Made by a program: the position numbers and the translations under genes
Shown here: piece by piece, positions 53,909 to 61,559 of the stretch
Position numbering within the stretch: the first letter of the stretch is position 1
Layout of the letters: each line of letters begins with the position of its first letter
The notes under the pieces: model-generated
Database searches by the model: none
Seen by the model: only the letters and a program-made list of their open reading frames with translations
What the model was told of the DNA's origin: nothing
Source of the DNA: DASQJL01 sp036380835
Lineage (GTDB): Bacteria > Eisenbacteria > RBG-16-71-46 > SZUA-252
Assembly: GCA_036380835.1 (NCBI GenBank)
Contig: DASVDZ010000095.1
Coordinates: 1-64,000, forward strand
Reading direction: 5' to 3'
Length of the DNA stretch: 64,000 bases

Positions 53909-54178
53909 ATGCCCGAGATGGCCGAGCTCGTCTCGAACCCCGCGGTGGAGTGCCTGAATTGCGGCAAGCTGTTCGGGCCGAACCAGATTTTCCACTTGAA
54001 GGAAGACCCCCGGCGATCCTATCTCCGCTGCCAGCACTGCGGCGCCCGGAACGAGATCCGCGCCGAGGAGCGCTTCCTGATCCGGCTCGTCGGCATCATT
54101 CCCGACCCGCCCTCGTCGCGGCCGGGAGCGCAGATCCTGGGACCGCTTCCCCACCCGGGCTCGAAGCAGTCGCTCTAG
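53909..54178 (+). CDS. Small zinc-ribbon-like protein
   Basis: 89 residues, ATG with AAGGAG at ideal spacing. Two CxxC pairs, VECLNCGKLFG and RCQHCGARNEIRAEE, are 29 residues apart and should bind one zinc ion. The C-terminal 30 residues are Pro-rich (IIPDPPSSRPG). I do not recognise a named family. It is one of only four plus-strand genes in the window and has its own good promoter, so it is probably independently expressed. Could be a nucleic-acid or protein-binding adaptor. Confidence 0.8.
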   Translation: MPEMAELVSNPAVECLNCGKLFGPNQIFHLKEDPRRSYLRCQHCGARNEIRAEERFLIRLVGIIPDPPSSRPGAQILGPLPHPGSKQSL

Positions 54179-54186
54179 AAAACTTC

Positions 54187-54216
54187 GGGTCCCCTCCCCG
54201 CTCGGGAAGGGGACCC
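54187..54216 (-). terminator. Terminator hairpin after tRNA-Leu
   Basis: GGGTCCCC and GGGGACCC arms (8 pairs) with further inner CCC/GGG pairing. On the minus strand GTTTTC follows five bases later, fitting an intrinsic terminator for the glycolytic/secG/tRNA transcript. The stem also lies just after the zinc-ribbon stop on the plus strand and might end that transcript too. Confidence 0.6.
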
Positions 54217-54222
54217 ATGATG

Positions 54223-54305
<83 letters not shown>

Positions 54306-54315
54306 GATGCGTGCG

Positions 54316-54822
54316 TCACTTGGTGCCGCCGGTCGGCGTCGCCTGCCCGCCTCCCGCCGGTGGTACGGCGGTCGGAGCCGTTCCCGGCGCGACTCCAGGG
54401 GCGGTTCCCGGCGCGGCGCCGGGCGGCGCGGCGTTCATCGGCGCCCCGCCGGACGGCTGCTGCTCGGCGCCACCCGACGGCGGCGCGTTCGATCCGGCGG
54501 TCCCCTGCGTCGCCGCGCGCTGCTCCGCGCGCTGCCGCGCTTCTTCCTGAATGAGGCTCTTCGCCGCGCCGGCGGCTCCGCGCCGCGAGCTGGTGACGCC
54601 GAGCGTGAGCGACGTGACGAAGAAGATCACCGCGAGAACGGTCGTGGCCCGGCTCAGGAAGCCCGCCGCGCCGCGGCCGCCGAAGAGCGTCTGGCTCGAG
54701 CCGCCTCCGAAGGCGCCCGCGAGGCCGCCCCCCTTCCCGGACTGGAGCAGGATGGTGATCATGAGCGCGACGCATGCGATCACGTGGATCGCGGAAATGA
54801 ACGCAATCACCAAGCCGGACAT
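54316..54822 (-). CDS. secG: Preprotein translocase subunit SecG
   Basis: 168 residues, longer than the usual 75-115. Two membrane helices (about residues 3-25 and 55-77) flank ILLQSGKGGGLAGAFGGGSS and LFGGRGAAGFLSRAT, the SecG signature. The additional C-terminal 80 residues are low-complexity Ala/Pro/Gly/Gln. SecG assists SecYE during protein export. The gene order tpiA-secG-tRNA-Leu is common in bacteria. Confidence 0.93.
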   Translation of the reverse strand: MSGLVIAFISAIHVIACVALMITILLQSGKGGGLAGAFGGGSSQTLFGGRGAAGFLSRATTVLAVIFFVTSLTLGVTSSRRGAAGAAKSLIQEEARQRAEQRAATQGTAGSNAPPSGGAEQQPSGGAPMNAAPPGAAPGTAPGVAPGTAPTAVPPAGGGQATPTGGTK

Positions 54823-54897
54823 GCGGGCGACGCCTCCTCGGTCGGGATCGATGCCATGGAGCGAGTGGAGGAGCCTAGCACGCGGGGCCGGGCGCGG

Positions 54898-55674
54898 TCA
54901 ATCGGTGCGGCCCGCCGGCGCCGGGGGCGCCGCGAGCGTCTGCGCGATCGCCAGAAAGGTGTCGGCGCGCAGAGAGGCCCCGCCTACCAGGAACCCGTCC
55001 ACGCGCTCGATCCGGGCCAGGGGGCCCGCGTTCTTCGGGTCGACGCTCCCCCCGTAGAGGATCGAAGCGCGATTCCCGGAGTCGTCCCCCCGGCCGGCCA
55101 GCCGGAGCTCCTCCTCGAGCCACTGATGCGCCTCGGCGACCTCTTCGACCGAGGCCACCACGCCCGTTCCGATCGCCCAGACCGGCTCGTAGGCGGCGAG
55201 GAGCGGTGCTTTGGGAGGCGCCCCCTCGAGCGCCCGGCGCGTCTGCCGCGCGAGCACGTCCCGGGTCTCGCCCCGCTCCCGCTCGGCGAGGGTCTCGCCC
55301 ACGCAGAGGAGCGGGATCAGTCCGGCGCGCCAGGCGCCGATCAGCTTGTGGCGCACGATCGCGTCGTTCTCGCAGAAGAGGCGCCGGCGTTCCGAGTGGC
55401 CCACGAGAACGTATTCCGCGCCCGCGTCGCGGACCTGCTCCGGGGAGGCCTCGCCGGTGAAGGCACCCTTCGGCTCGGCATGACAATTCTGAGCCCCGAG
55501 CGCGGGGTCGCCGGGGGAACGCGCCGCGGCGAGCGCCGCCAGCGCGGTGAGAGGCGGGAAGACGAGAAAGGTGATCCCGGGGATCGCCGCCCGCCCGCCG
55601 CCGACCTCACGGTAGAGGGCGCGCGCCTCCGCGAGCCCGAGGTTCATCTTCCAGTTTCCGGCGAGGATCCTCAT
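54898..55674 (-). CDS. tpiA: Triosephosphate isomerase
   Basis: 258 residues. Interconverts dihydroxyacetone phosphate and glyceraldehyde-3-phosphate. RILAGNWKMN with catalytic Lys9, EYVLVGHSERR with the catalytic His, and AAYEPVWAIGTG with the catalytic Glu are intact, then SILYGGSVDPKN. The ATG overlaps the pgk stop (ATGA). Confidence 0.96.
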   Translation of the reverse strand: MRILAGNWKMNLGLAEARALYREVGGGRAAIPGITFLVFPPLTALAALAAARSPGDPALGAQNCHAEPKGAFTGEASPEQVRDAGAEYVLVGHSERRRLFCENDAIVRHKLIGAWRAGLIPLLCVGETLAERERGETRDVLARQTRRALEGAPPKAPLLAAYEPVWAIGTGVVASVEEVAEAHQWLEEELRLAGRGDDSGNRASILYGGSVDPKNAGPLARIERVDGFLVGGASLRADTFLAIAQTLAAPPAPAGRTD

Positions 55675-56882
55675 CCGCGGGCGGGCTCCGACGCGGCATC
55701 GAGCGCCGCGACCCCGGGGAGCGTCCGTCCCTCGAGGAACTCGAGCGAGGCGCCGCCGCCGGTCGAGCAGTGGCTGATCTGCGACTCGACGCCGGCCCGG
55801 TGGACCGCCGCCAGCGAATCGCCGCCTCCCACGACCGTGAACGCGCCCCGTTTCGTGGCGCGCGCCACCTCCGCGGCCACCGCGAGGGTTCCCGTCGCGT
55901 AGGGGGGCACCTCGAAGATCCCCATCGGACCGTTCCAGAAGACGGTGCGCGCGTCGGCCAGCGTCGCCGCGATCGCCGCGATCGATTCAGGACCGATGTC
56001 GACGCCCATGGCGTCGTCGGGGATCGCCGTCGCGGGCGCCATACGCCCCGGATCCGAACCGTCGGGCGATCCCGCCACGAGGACGTCCGAGGCGAGCTGG
56101 ATCTTCGCCGCGTTCCCGGGCGCGGCGAGGATCTCCGTCGCCAGGGCCACGCGGTCCTCCTCCACGAGCGACCGGCCGGTCGCCAGACCCTTGGCCTTGA
56201 GGAACGTGAACATCATGCCGCCCCCCACGACCAGCCGGTCGACCCGAGGCAGGAGGTTCGTGATCACGTCGATCTTGCCGGAGATCTTGGCGCCGCCCAG
56301 GAGGGCGACGTAGGGCCTCGCGGGCTCGCCGAGGAGACGACCGAGGGCGACGAGCTCGCGCTCCATGAGGAACCCGGCGGCGACGTCGGTGAGGATCGCC
56401 GTGATGCCGACCGTCGAGGCGTGCGCGCGGTGGGCCGACCCGAAGGCGTCGTTCACGTACGCTTCCGCGAGCGACGCGAGGGCGCGGCTGAACTCCGGGT
56501 CGTTCGCTTCCTCGCGCGCGTCGAACCGGAGGTTCTCGAGGAGTAGCACCTCGCCGTCGCCGAGGCCGCGCGCCAGCGCCTCCGCGTCGGGACCGACGAT
56601 CGACTCGGCGAAGCGAACGGGCCGCTTGAGATAGCGTTCGAGCACGTCGCGCACCGGCTTCAGGCTCTGCGCCGGATCCCGCTTCCCCTTCGGCCGGCCG
56701 AGATGCGAGGCGACGACGATCCGCGCCTTCTTCTCCAGCAGATAGCGGAGCGTGGGCAGGGACGCGACGATTCGCGTGTCGTCCGCGACGCCTCCATCCT
56801 TCGAGAGCGGAACGTTGAAGTCGACGCGCACGAAGACGCGGCGCCCCGCGGCGTCGAGAGAGCTCAATTTTCGATAGGCCAT
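55671..56882 (-). CDS. pgk: Phosphoglycerate kinase
   Basis: 403 residues, usual length. RVFVRVDFNVPLSKDGGVAD and VVASHLGRPKGKRDPAQSLK bind 3-phosphoglycerate; VALLGGAKISGKIDVITNLL and the C-terminal VVGGGDSLAAVHRAGVES bind nucleotide. It makes ATP and 3-phosphoglycerate from the product of GAPDH. Starts 16 bases after gap. Confidence 0.96.
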   Translation of the reverse strand: MAYRKLSSLDAAGRRVFVRVDFNVPLSKDGGVADDTRIVASLPTLRYLLEKKARIVVASHLGRPKGKRDPAQSLKPVRDVLERYLKRPVRFAESIVGPDAEALARGLGDGEVLLLENLRFDAREEANDPEFSRALASLAEAYVNDAFGSAHRAHASTVGITAILTDVAAGFLMERELVALGRLLGEPARPYVALLGGAKISGKIDVITNLLPRVDRLVVGGGMMFTFLKAKGLATGRSLVEEDRVALATEILAAPGNAAKIQLASDVLVAGSPDGSDPGRMAPATAIPDDAMGVDIGPESIAAIAATLADARTVFWNGPMGIFEVPPYATGTLAVAAEVARATKRGAFTVVGGGDSLAAVHRAGVESQISHCSTGGGASLEFLEGRTLPGVAALDAASEPARG

Positions 56883-56898
56883 TCCATTCTCCCCGGGG

Positions 56899-57894
56899 CT
56901 ATTGCCCCAGCATGAGCAAGGCGTCGACCATGCGGTTCGAGAAACCCCACTCGTTGTCGTACCAGGCCAGGACCTTCACGACGCGCTCGCCCGACGCCAT
57001 CGTCAGCGGGGCGTCGAAGACCGCCGAATGCGGGTTCCCGACCACGTCCTGCGAGACGATCGGGTCCTCGTTGTACTGGAGGATCCCCCGGAGCCGGCCC
57101 GCGGCGGCGGCCCGCATGGCGTCGTTCACGGAGGCGACCGACGCCGGCTTGGCCGTCACGACCGTCACGTCGATCAACGAGCCGTTGGACACCGGGACGC
57201 GCACGGCCACGCCGTCGAGCTTTCCCTGCAGGGACGGCAGGACGAGCCCGATCGCCTTCGCGGCGCCAGTCGAGGTCGGGATCATCGACATCGCGGCGGC
57301 GCGCGCCCGACGCAGGTCCTTGTGCGGGGCGTCGTGGATCCGCTGGTCGCTCGTATACGCGTGCACCGTGGTCATCAGCCCCCGCTCGATCCCGAACGTC
57401 GACTCGAGCACCGAGAGCACCGGCGCCAGGCAGTTGGTCGTGCAGGACGCGATCGAGACGACCTGGTGTTTGGCCGGATCGAACGTCTGCTCGTTCACGC
57501 CGATCACGAAGGTCGCGTCGGCGCCCTTCGACGGAGCGGATACGAGGACCCGCTTCGCGCCCGCGTCCAGGTGCGCCGAGGCCTTCGCGCGATCCGTGAA
57601 CTTCCCGGTGCATTCCAGGACCACGTCGGCGCCCAGCTCCTTCCACGGGAGCGCCGACGGATTCGGCTCCGAGAGAACCCGGATTGACTTGCCCGCGACC
57701 CGGATCGCCCCGTCCGCGCCCTCGAAACGATCGGGCCACGATCCGTGCACCGAGTCGTACGTGAGCAGGTGGGCCAACGTCTTCGCGTCGGTGATGTCGT
57801 TCACCGCGACGAAGTCGATCGCTTCCTTGCGTCTCAGGGCCGCCCGGACGACCAGGCGCCCGATGCGGCCGAATCCGTTGATCGCGACGCGCAC
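56899..57894 (-). CDS. gap: Glyceraldehyde-3-phosphate dehydrogenase
   Basis: 331 residues, GTG start with GGAGG seven to eight bases upstream. RVAINGFGRIGRLVVRAAL at the N-terminus, catalytic Cys151 in SIASCTTNCLAP, and WYDNEWGFSNRMVDAL near the end. Asp33 in VNDITD suggests NAD rather than NADP as coenzyme. Classic gap-pgk-tpiA order. Confidence 0.96.
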   Translation of the reverse strand: MRVAINGFGRIGRLVVRAALRRKEAIDFVAVNDITDAKTLAHLLTYDSVHGSWPDRFEGADGAIRVAGKSIRVLSEPNPSALPWKELGADVVLECTGKFTDRAKASAHLDAGAKRVLVSAPSKGADATFVIGVNEQTFDPAKHQVVSIASCTTNCLAPVLSVLESTFGIERGLMTTVHAYTSDQRIHDAPHKDLRRARAAAMSMIPTSTGAAKAIGLVLPSLQGKLDGVAVRVPVSNGSLIDVTVVTAKPASVASVNDAMRAAAAGRLRGILQYNEDPIVSQDVVGNPHSAVFDAPLTMASGERVVKVLAWYDNEWGFSNRMVDALLMLGQ

Positions 57895-57908
57895 GAGGGA
57901 TCCTCCCT

Positions 57909-58946
57909 TCAGCTGAAGAAGACGCGGGCCGTCTCGTAGAGCTCCGGCCCGACGGTCTTGAGCGACCCCACCGCCTGGGCGAGGGGGATGTCGATGATGT
58001 CCGGGCCGCGCAGCGCGACCATTCTCCCGAAGCCCTTCCGGGCCACCAGGTCGATCGCCGCGACTCCGAAGCGGGATCCGAGAACGCGATCGAACGCGGT
58101 CGGAGATCCGCCGCGCTGGATGTGCCCCAGGATCGTGTAGCGCGTCTCGTAGCCGGTCTGCTCCTCGATCTGCTCCGCCAGGATCGAACCGATGCCGCCC
58201 AGGCGGACATGGCCGAAGGCGTCCCGCTTCTCGCCGTGGACGGCCAGGGTCTGTCCCGACTCGTCGGCGAGGCGCGCCCCCTCCGCCACGACGATGATGC
58301 TGAAGTTCTTGCCCCGCTCGTGACGGCGGCGGACGGCGTCGCAGACTTCGCGGAAGGCCACCGGGAACTCGGGCAGGAGAATCATGTCGGCGCCGCCGGC
58401 GATCCCCGACTCGAGCGCGATCCACCCCGCGTGGCGCCCCATCACCTCCACGACCATCACCCGGTCGTGGGACTCCGCGGTGGTGTGGAGCCGGTCGATC
58501 GCCTCCGTGGCGATGGTGAGCGCGGTGTCGAAGCCGAACGTGACGTCGGTGCCGCTCACGTCGTTGTCGATCGTCTTGGGCACGCCGACGATCCGCAATC
58601 CCGCCTGGGCGAGCTTCGCGGCGGCGCCGAGCGTGTCCTCGCCCCCGATCGCGACGAGGGCGTCGAGGCCGTGCGCCGCGAAGGCCGCGTGGATCCGCGC
58701 CTCGCCGTCGGGCTCTTTGTAGGGATTCGTGCGGGACGTTCCGAGGATCGTGCCGCCACGCGGGAGGATCCCGGAGACCTTGCCGAGATCGAGGGGCTCG
58801 ACCTCGTCCACGAGGAGCCCGCGCCAGCCGTGCCGAACGCCCGCGACCTCCCACCCATGGCTCTTCACCGCACGCTGCACCACGGCGCGGATCACCGCGT
58901 TCAATCCGGGACAGTCGCCCCCGCCCGTCAGGACTCCGATGCGCAT
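57909..58946 (-). CDS. pfp: 6-phosphofructokinase, pyrophosphate-type signature
   Basis: 345 residues from the ATG at 58946 with GGGAG eight bases upstream; a GTG at 58976 is possible. Phosphorylates fructose-6-phosphate. GVLTGGGDCPGLNAVIRAVV and PKTIDNDVSGTD and EVMGRHAGWIALE are typical of the family. ATP-dependent enzymes have Gly at positions 104 and 124 (E. coli numbering), but here GGEDTLG gives Asp104 and PKTIDND gives Lys124. Both are the residues found in PPi-dependent enzymes. It heads the glycolytic operon, so glycolysis here may be reversible at this step. Donor use is inferred, not proven. Confidence 0.9.
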   Translation of the reverse strand: MRIGVLTGGGDCPGLNAVIRAVVQRAVKSHGWEVAGVRHGWRGLLVDEVEPLDLGKVSGILPRGGTILGTSRTNPYKEPDGEARIHAAFAAHGLDALVAIGGEDTLGAAAKLAQAGLRIVGVPKTIDNDVSGTDVTFGFDTALTIATEAIDRLHTTAESHDRVMVVEVMGRHAGWIALESGIAGGADMILLPEFPVAFREVCDAVRRRHERGKNFSIIVVAEGARLADESGQTLAVHGEKRDAFGHVRLGGIGSILAEQIEEQTGYETRYTILGHIQRGGSPTAFDRVLGSRFGVAAIDLVARKGFGRMVALRGPDIIDIPLAQAVGSLKTVGPELYETARVFFS

Positions 58947-58986
58947 CTCGCCGACTCCCGTGGGGAGTTGCGGCACCGCGAAAGTG

Positions 58987-59009
58987 ATTCTAACTCACGG
59001 TGCTAGAAT
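58987..59009. other. Inverted repeat in the pfp leader
   Basis: ATTCTA and TAGAAT are separated by 11 bases within the expected 5' leader of pfp, and the same ATTCTA recurs as the -10 at 59025-59030. It could be a regulator site or a coincidence of AT-rich spacer. Confidence 0.3.
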
Positions 59010-59024
59010 GACTTAGGAAGCTCG

Positions 59025-59053
59025 ATTCTAGGGAGACGGCGCGATGAAGTCAA
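59025..59053 (-). promoter_or_regulatory. Promoter of the pfp-gap-pgk-tpiA-secG-tRNA operon
   Basis: Minus-strand TTGACT (59053-59048), 17-base spacer, TAGAAT (59030-59025): the closest match to the sigma70 consensus in the window. The leader to the pfp ATG is about 70 bases. Confidence 0.8.
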
Positions 59054-59070
59054 GGGATACCAGAGGAGGA

Positions 59071-60558
59071 TCAGTGCATGCCGCTCGTGGAGGAGTACCG
59101 GAGAACGTACTCGCCGTAGCCCTGGTCGTCGGTGAAGACGAACTTCATTCCGTTCGTCAGCTCGTTCATGCCGAAGTGCTCCACGACTTCCTTGCCCTTC
59201 GCGTAGTACGTCCAGATCTCGTACGGGCGGATGTCGGCGACGCCGCTTTCGGTGTTGGTCAGCTGGTCCTTGGACGCCTCGGGGATCGTGTTGCCGAGCG
59301 CGTAACCGAGCGTCTTGTCGTTGACCGGGAGCCGCTCGCTCTTGATCTCGTCGGGCTCTCCGTACCGGATGTAGACGCGGCCCCGATCGGTGAACATGCC
59401 GGGCGTGAAGACCGTGAAGTGCTCGTTCGCGTAGGCCACGCGCCGCTGGAACTCCGCGCGCATCTCGTTCTCGGCCGTCTCGGGGGAGGGATCGGCGTCC
59501 TGCCAGGCCTTTTCGATCCGCGTCTCCTTCTCCCCCATCGAGAGCGAGCGGAACTCGCTGGCGTCCTGAGCCGACAGGAGCGCTGACGCCGCCACGTCGT
59601 AGAACTCCGAGGCGTCCGCCCGCCACGAATCGGGCTGCCAGAGCACGTCGAACTCGGTCTGGCTGCTCGCTTCGACGTTCTCGCCCTCGCGGGAGAGATC
59701 GAGCCGCACGAAATAGTGCCCCGCCGGGAAGGCGGAGGCGTCGACCGCGATCGCGTGCGGCCACGCCGTGCCCTCGGTCACGTGCAGTGAATCGACGCTC
59801 GTATGGAGCGTGTCCCCCGTGGAGCTCCAGATGCGCGTCCGTAGCCGGTAGGACCGCCCCTCCGGGCCCGGCGGTGAGTCGTAGATCTCGTAATAGAGCG
59901 AGACGAGGTCCCGGTAGAGTCCGAAGTAACGGCTCGGTTGGGGCAACACCTCGTAGGGGCCCTTCGCGAAGGGCGCGTTCTCGGATCGGGGGCCGATCTG
60001 CCACGCCAGCTCGAGCCCGCTCAGCCCCGGCTCGCGGAAGAGCCAGGCGCCCATGTCGATGTCGCCCTCGACCCGGCCCTGTCGCTTCTGGTTCTTCATC
60101 TTGTAGACCAGCCCCATGCGCGCCACGTTCATGTCCTCGACGGTGACTCGGTAGTGGTACCGGCCCGGCTTCTCGGCCAGTCCGAGCGAGTAGATCTCGC
60201 CGAGCAGCGAGTCGCTGGCGGTCGCGACGTCGAGCACCTGGGCGCGGGCCTCCCGCTGGAGGAAGCCGACCCGCTTCTGGGCTCCGTCCCAAAGCTCCAC
60301 GGTCAGGCGCAGGCGTCCCTCGTAGAGCGTATCCACGGGGACGAACTTGATCTCGCGGTAGGGGATCCGAATGAAGAACTCGGCGCGGGCCTCGTTCGGC
60401 CCGTGCCGAAACGCGATCGGATAGGCGTGATAGCCGAGGTCGCCCTGAGACTCGGTCGAGGCGGTGCCGGCCGCGCCCGCGGGGGCCCGAGGGAGGCCCG
60501 CGGCCGCGGTGGCGAGGAGGAGCCCGACGACCGCGGACTTGAGTCTCGGGCGCCGCAC
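59071..60558 (-). CDS. GWxTD domain-containing exported protein
   Basis: 495 residues, GTG start at 60558 and a signal peptide (about 1-30). The C-terminal GWxTD-type domain is recognised by AWQDADPSPETAENEM and EFQRRVAYANEHF (about 350-380), then RGRVYIRYGEPDEIKSE and YEIWTYYAKGKEVVEHFG. The name-giving motif is degenerate here. The first 300 residues are beta-rich, probably Ig-like modules. GWxTD proteins occur mainly in FCB bacteria, and their function is unknown. It follows a PorV-like gene by 13 bases, so a role in surface or secreted protein handling is inferred. Confidence 0.82.
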   Translation of the reverse strand: MRRPRLKSAVVGLLLATAAAGLPRAPAGAAGTASTESQGDLGYHAYPIAFRHGPNEARAEFFIRIPYREIKFVPVDTLYEGRLRLTVELWDGAQKRVGFLQREARAQVLDVATASDSLLGEIYSLGLAEKPGRYHYRVTVEDMNVARMGLVYKMKNQKRQGRVEGDIDMGAWLFREPGLSGLELAWQIGPRSENAPFAKGPYEVLPQPSRYFGLYRDLVSLYYEIYDSPPGPEGRSYRLRTRIWSSTGDTLHTSVDSLHVTEGTAWPHAIAVDASAFPAGHYFVRLDLSREGENVEASSQTEFDVLWQPDSWRADASEFYDVAASALLSAQDASEFRSLSMGEKETRIEKAWQDADPSPETAENEMRAEFQRRVAYANEHFTVFTPGMFTDRGRVYIRYGEPDEIKSERLPVNDKTLGYALGNTIPEASKDQLTNTESGVADIRPYEIWTYYAKGKEVVEHFGMNELTNGMKFVFTDDQGYGEYVLRYSSTSGMH

Positions 60559-60571
60559 GGCGCGGGACCCG

Positions 60572-61510
60572 TTAGAAGCTGACGTTCACCGACACGCGGT
60601 GTGCCGCCGACAGGTACTTCAGGTCCTGATAGGCGTAGTCGAGCCTCGCGACCGACGACTTGACGAGCGTGAGCGGGAACTTGACGCCGAATCCGGCGGT
60701 GAGCCCCTCCGTGTCGTAGTTCAGCTTGTAGCCCCCGCGGAGGAACAGGTAGTCGTGGAACGAGTACTCGGCGCCCAGGTTCAGCTTCTCCGAGTTGTCC
60801 GGAGGATGCGTGAACTCGGCCGCCGTGATCAGGCGGTTCTCGCCCTGCTGGAAGACGTCGAAGGAGCCGCCGACACGGAAGAAGACGGGCATCTTCACCT
60901 TCTCGTCGATGAACTTCATGTCGCTTCCCACGTTCTGGATCGACATGCCGATCTTCGCGCCCATGACTCCGACGTCGTACAGCGTCCCGAAGTCGAACGT
61001 CGTCGAGGAGCCCTTCACGTCGTCGAGGCCCGTCTGGATGTAGTTCACGCTGATTCCCGCCGAGAACTTGTCGGTGAGCGCGCGCGCGTAGGAAAGGCCG
61101 TAGGCCCACTCACCCGCGTCGAACGTCTCGCCGGTTCCCTCCGGCAGGTACGTCGTCCGGACGATGTCGCGGCTCATCGTCAGGGCGCGCACGTTCACGC
61201 CGAGCATGCCGGGGATCCACTTCACGTTGAACACGTACGCCGCCTGGTCGAAGAGGACGTTCGCGGGCCACGCCGTATGGTTGATGCTGACGGACTGCCC
61301 GGAGAGCCGGGCGATCCCCGCCGGGTTCCAGTAGACGGCCGTGGCGTCGTCCGCGATCGCCACGTAGGCATCCCCCATCCCCGCCGCGCGCGCCCCGACG
61401 CCAATCTTGAGCGACTGGCCACCCGTCGTGCCGACCTTCTCGAAGACCTGCGCTCCCCGCGCGCTGAGCGGGAGCAGCAGTAGTGCGGCGATCACTAGCG
61501 CGCTTCTCAC
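60572..61510 (-). CDS. PorV/PorQ-like outer-membrane beta-barrel protein
   Basis: 312 residues with a signal peptide (about 1-19, ending SARGAQ). The early sequence SLKIGVGARAAGMGDAYVAI and ATAVYWNPAGIARLSG is the hallmark of the PorV/PorQ and FadL-like barrel family. Many amphipathic strands follow and the protein ends in Phe (VSVNVSF). In type IX secretion PorV shuttles cargo to the attachment complex. Here that role is only suggested by the adjacent sorting-domain protein. Confidence 0.83.
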   Translation of the reverse strand: MRSALVIAALLLLPLSARGAQVFEKVGTTGGQSLKIGVGARAAGMGDAYVAIADDATAVYWNPAGIARLSGQSVSINHTAWPANVLFDQAAYVFNVKWIPGMLGVNVRALTMSRDIVRTTYLPEGTGETFDAGEWAYGLSYARALTDKFSAGISVNYIQTGLDDVKGSSTTFDFGTLYDVGVMGAKIGMSIQNVGSDMKFIDEKVKMPVFFRVGGSFDVFQQGENRLITAAEFTHPPDNSEKLNLGAEYSFHDYLFLRGGYKLNYDTEGLTAGFGVKFPLTLVKSSVARLDYAYQDLKYLSAAHRVSVNVSF

Positions 61511-61559
61511 GAATCCCTCCTCGGGTTGCCCACGGACCGGTGGGTCGTTCCGGCCGCGT

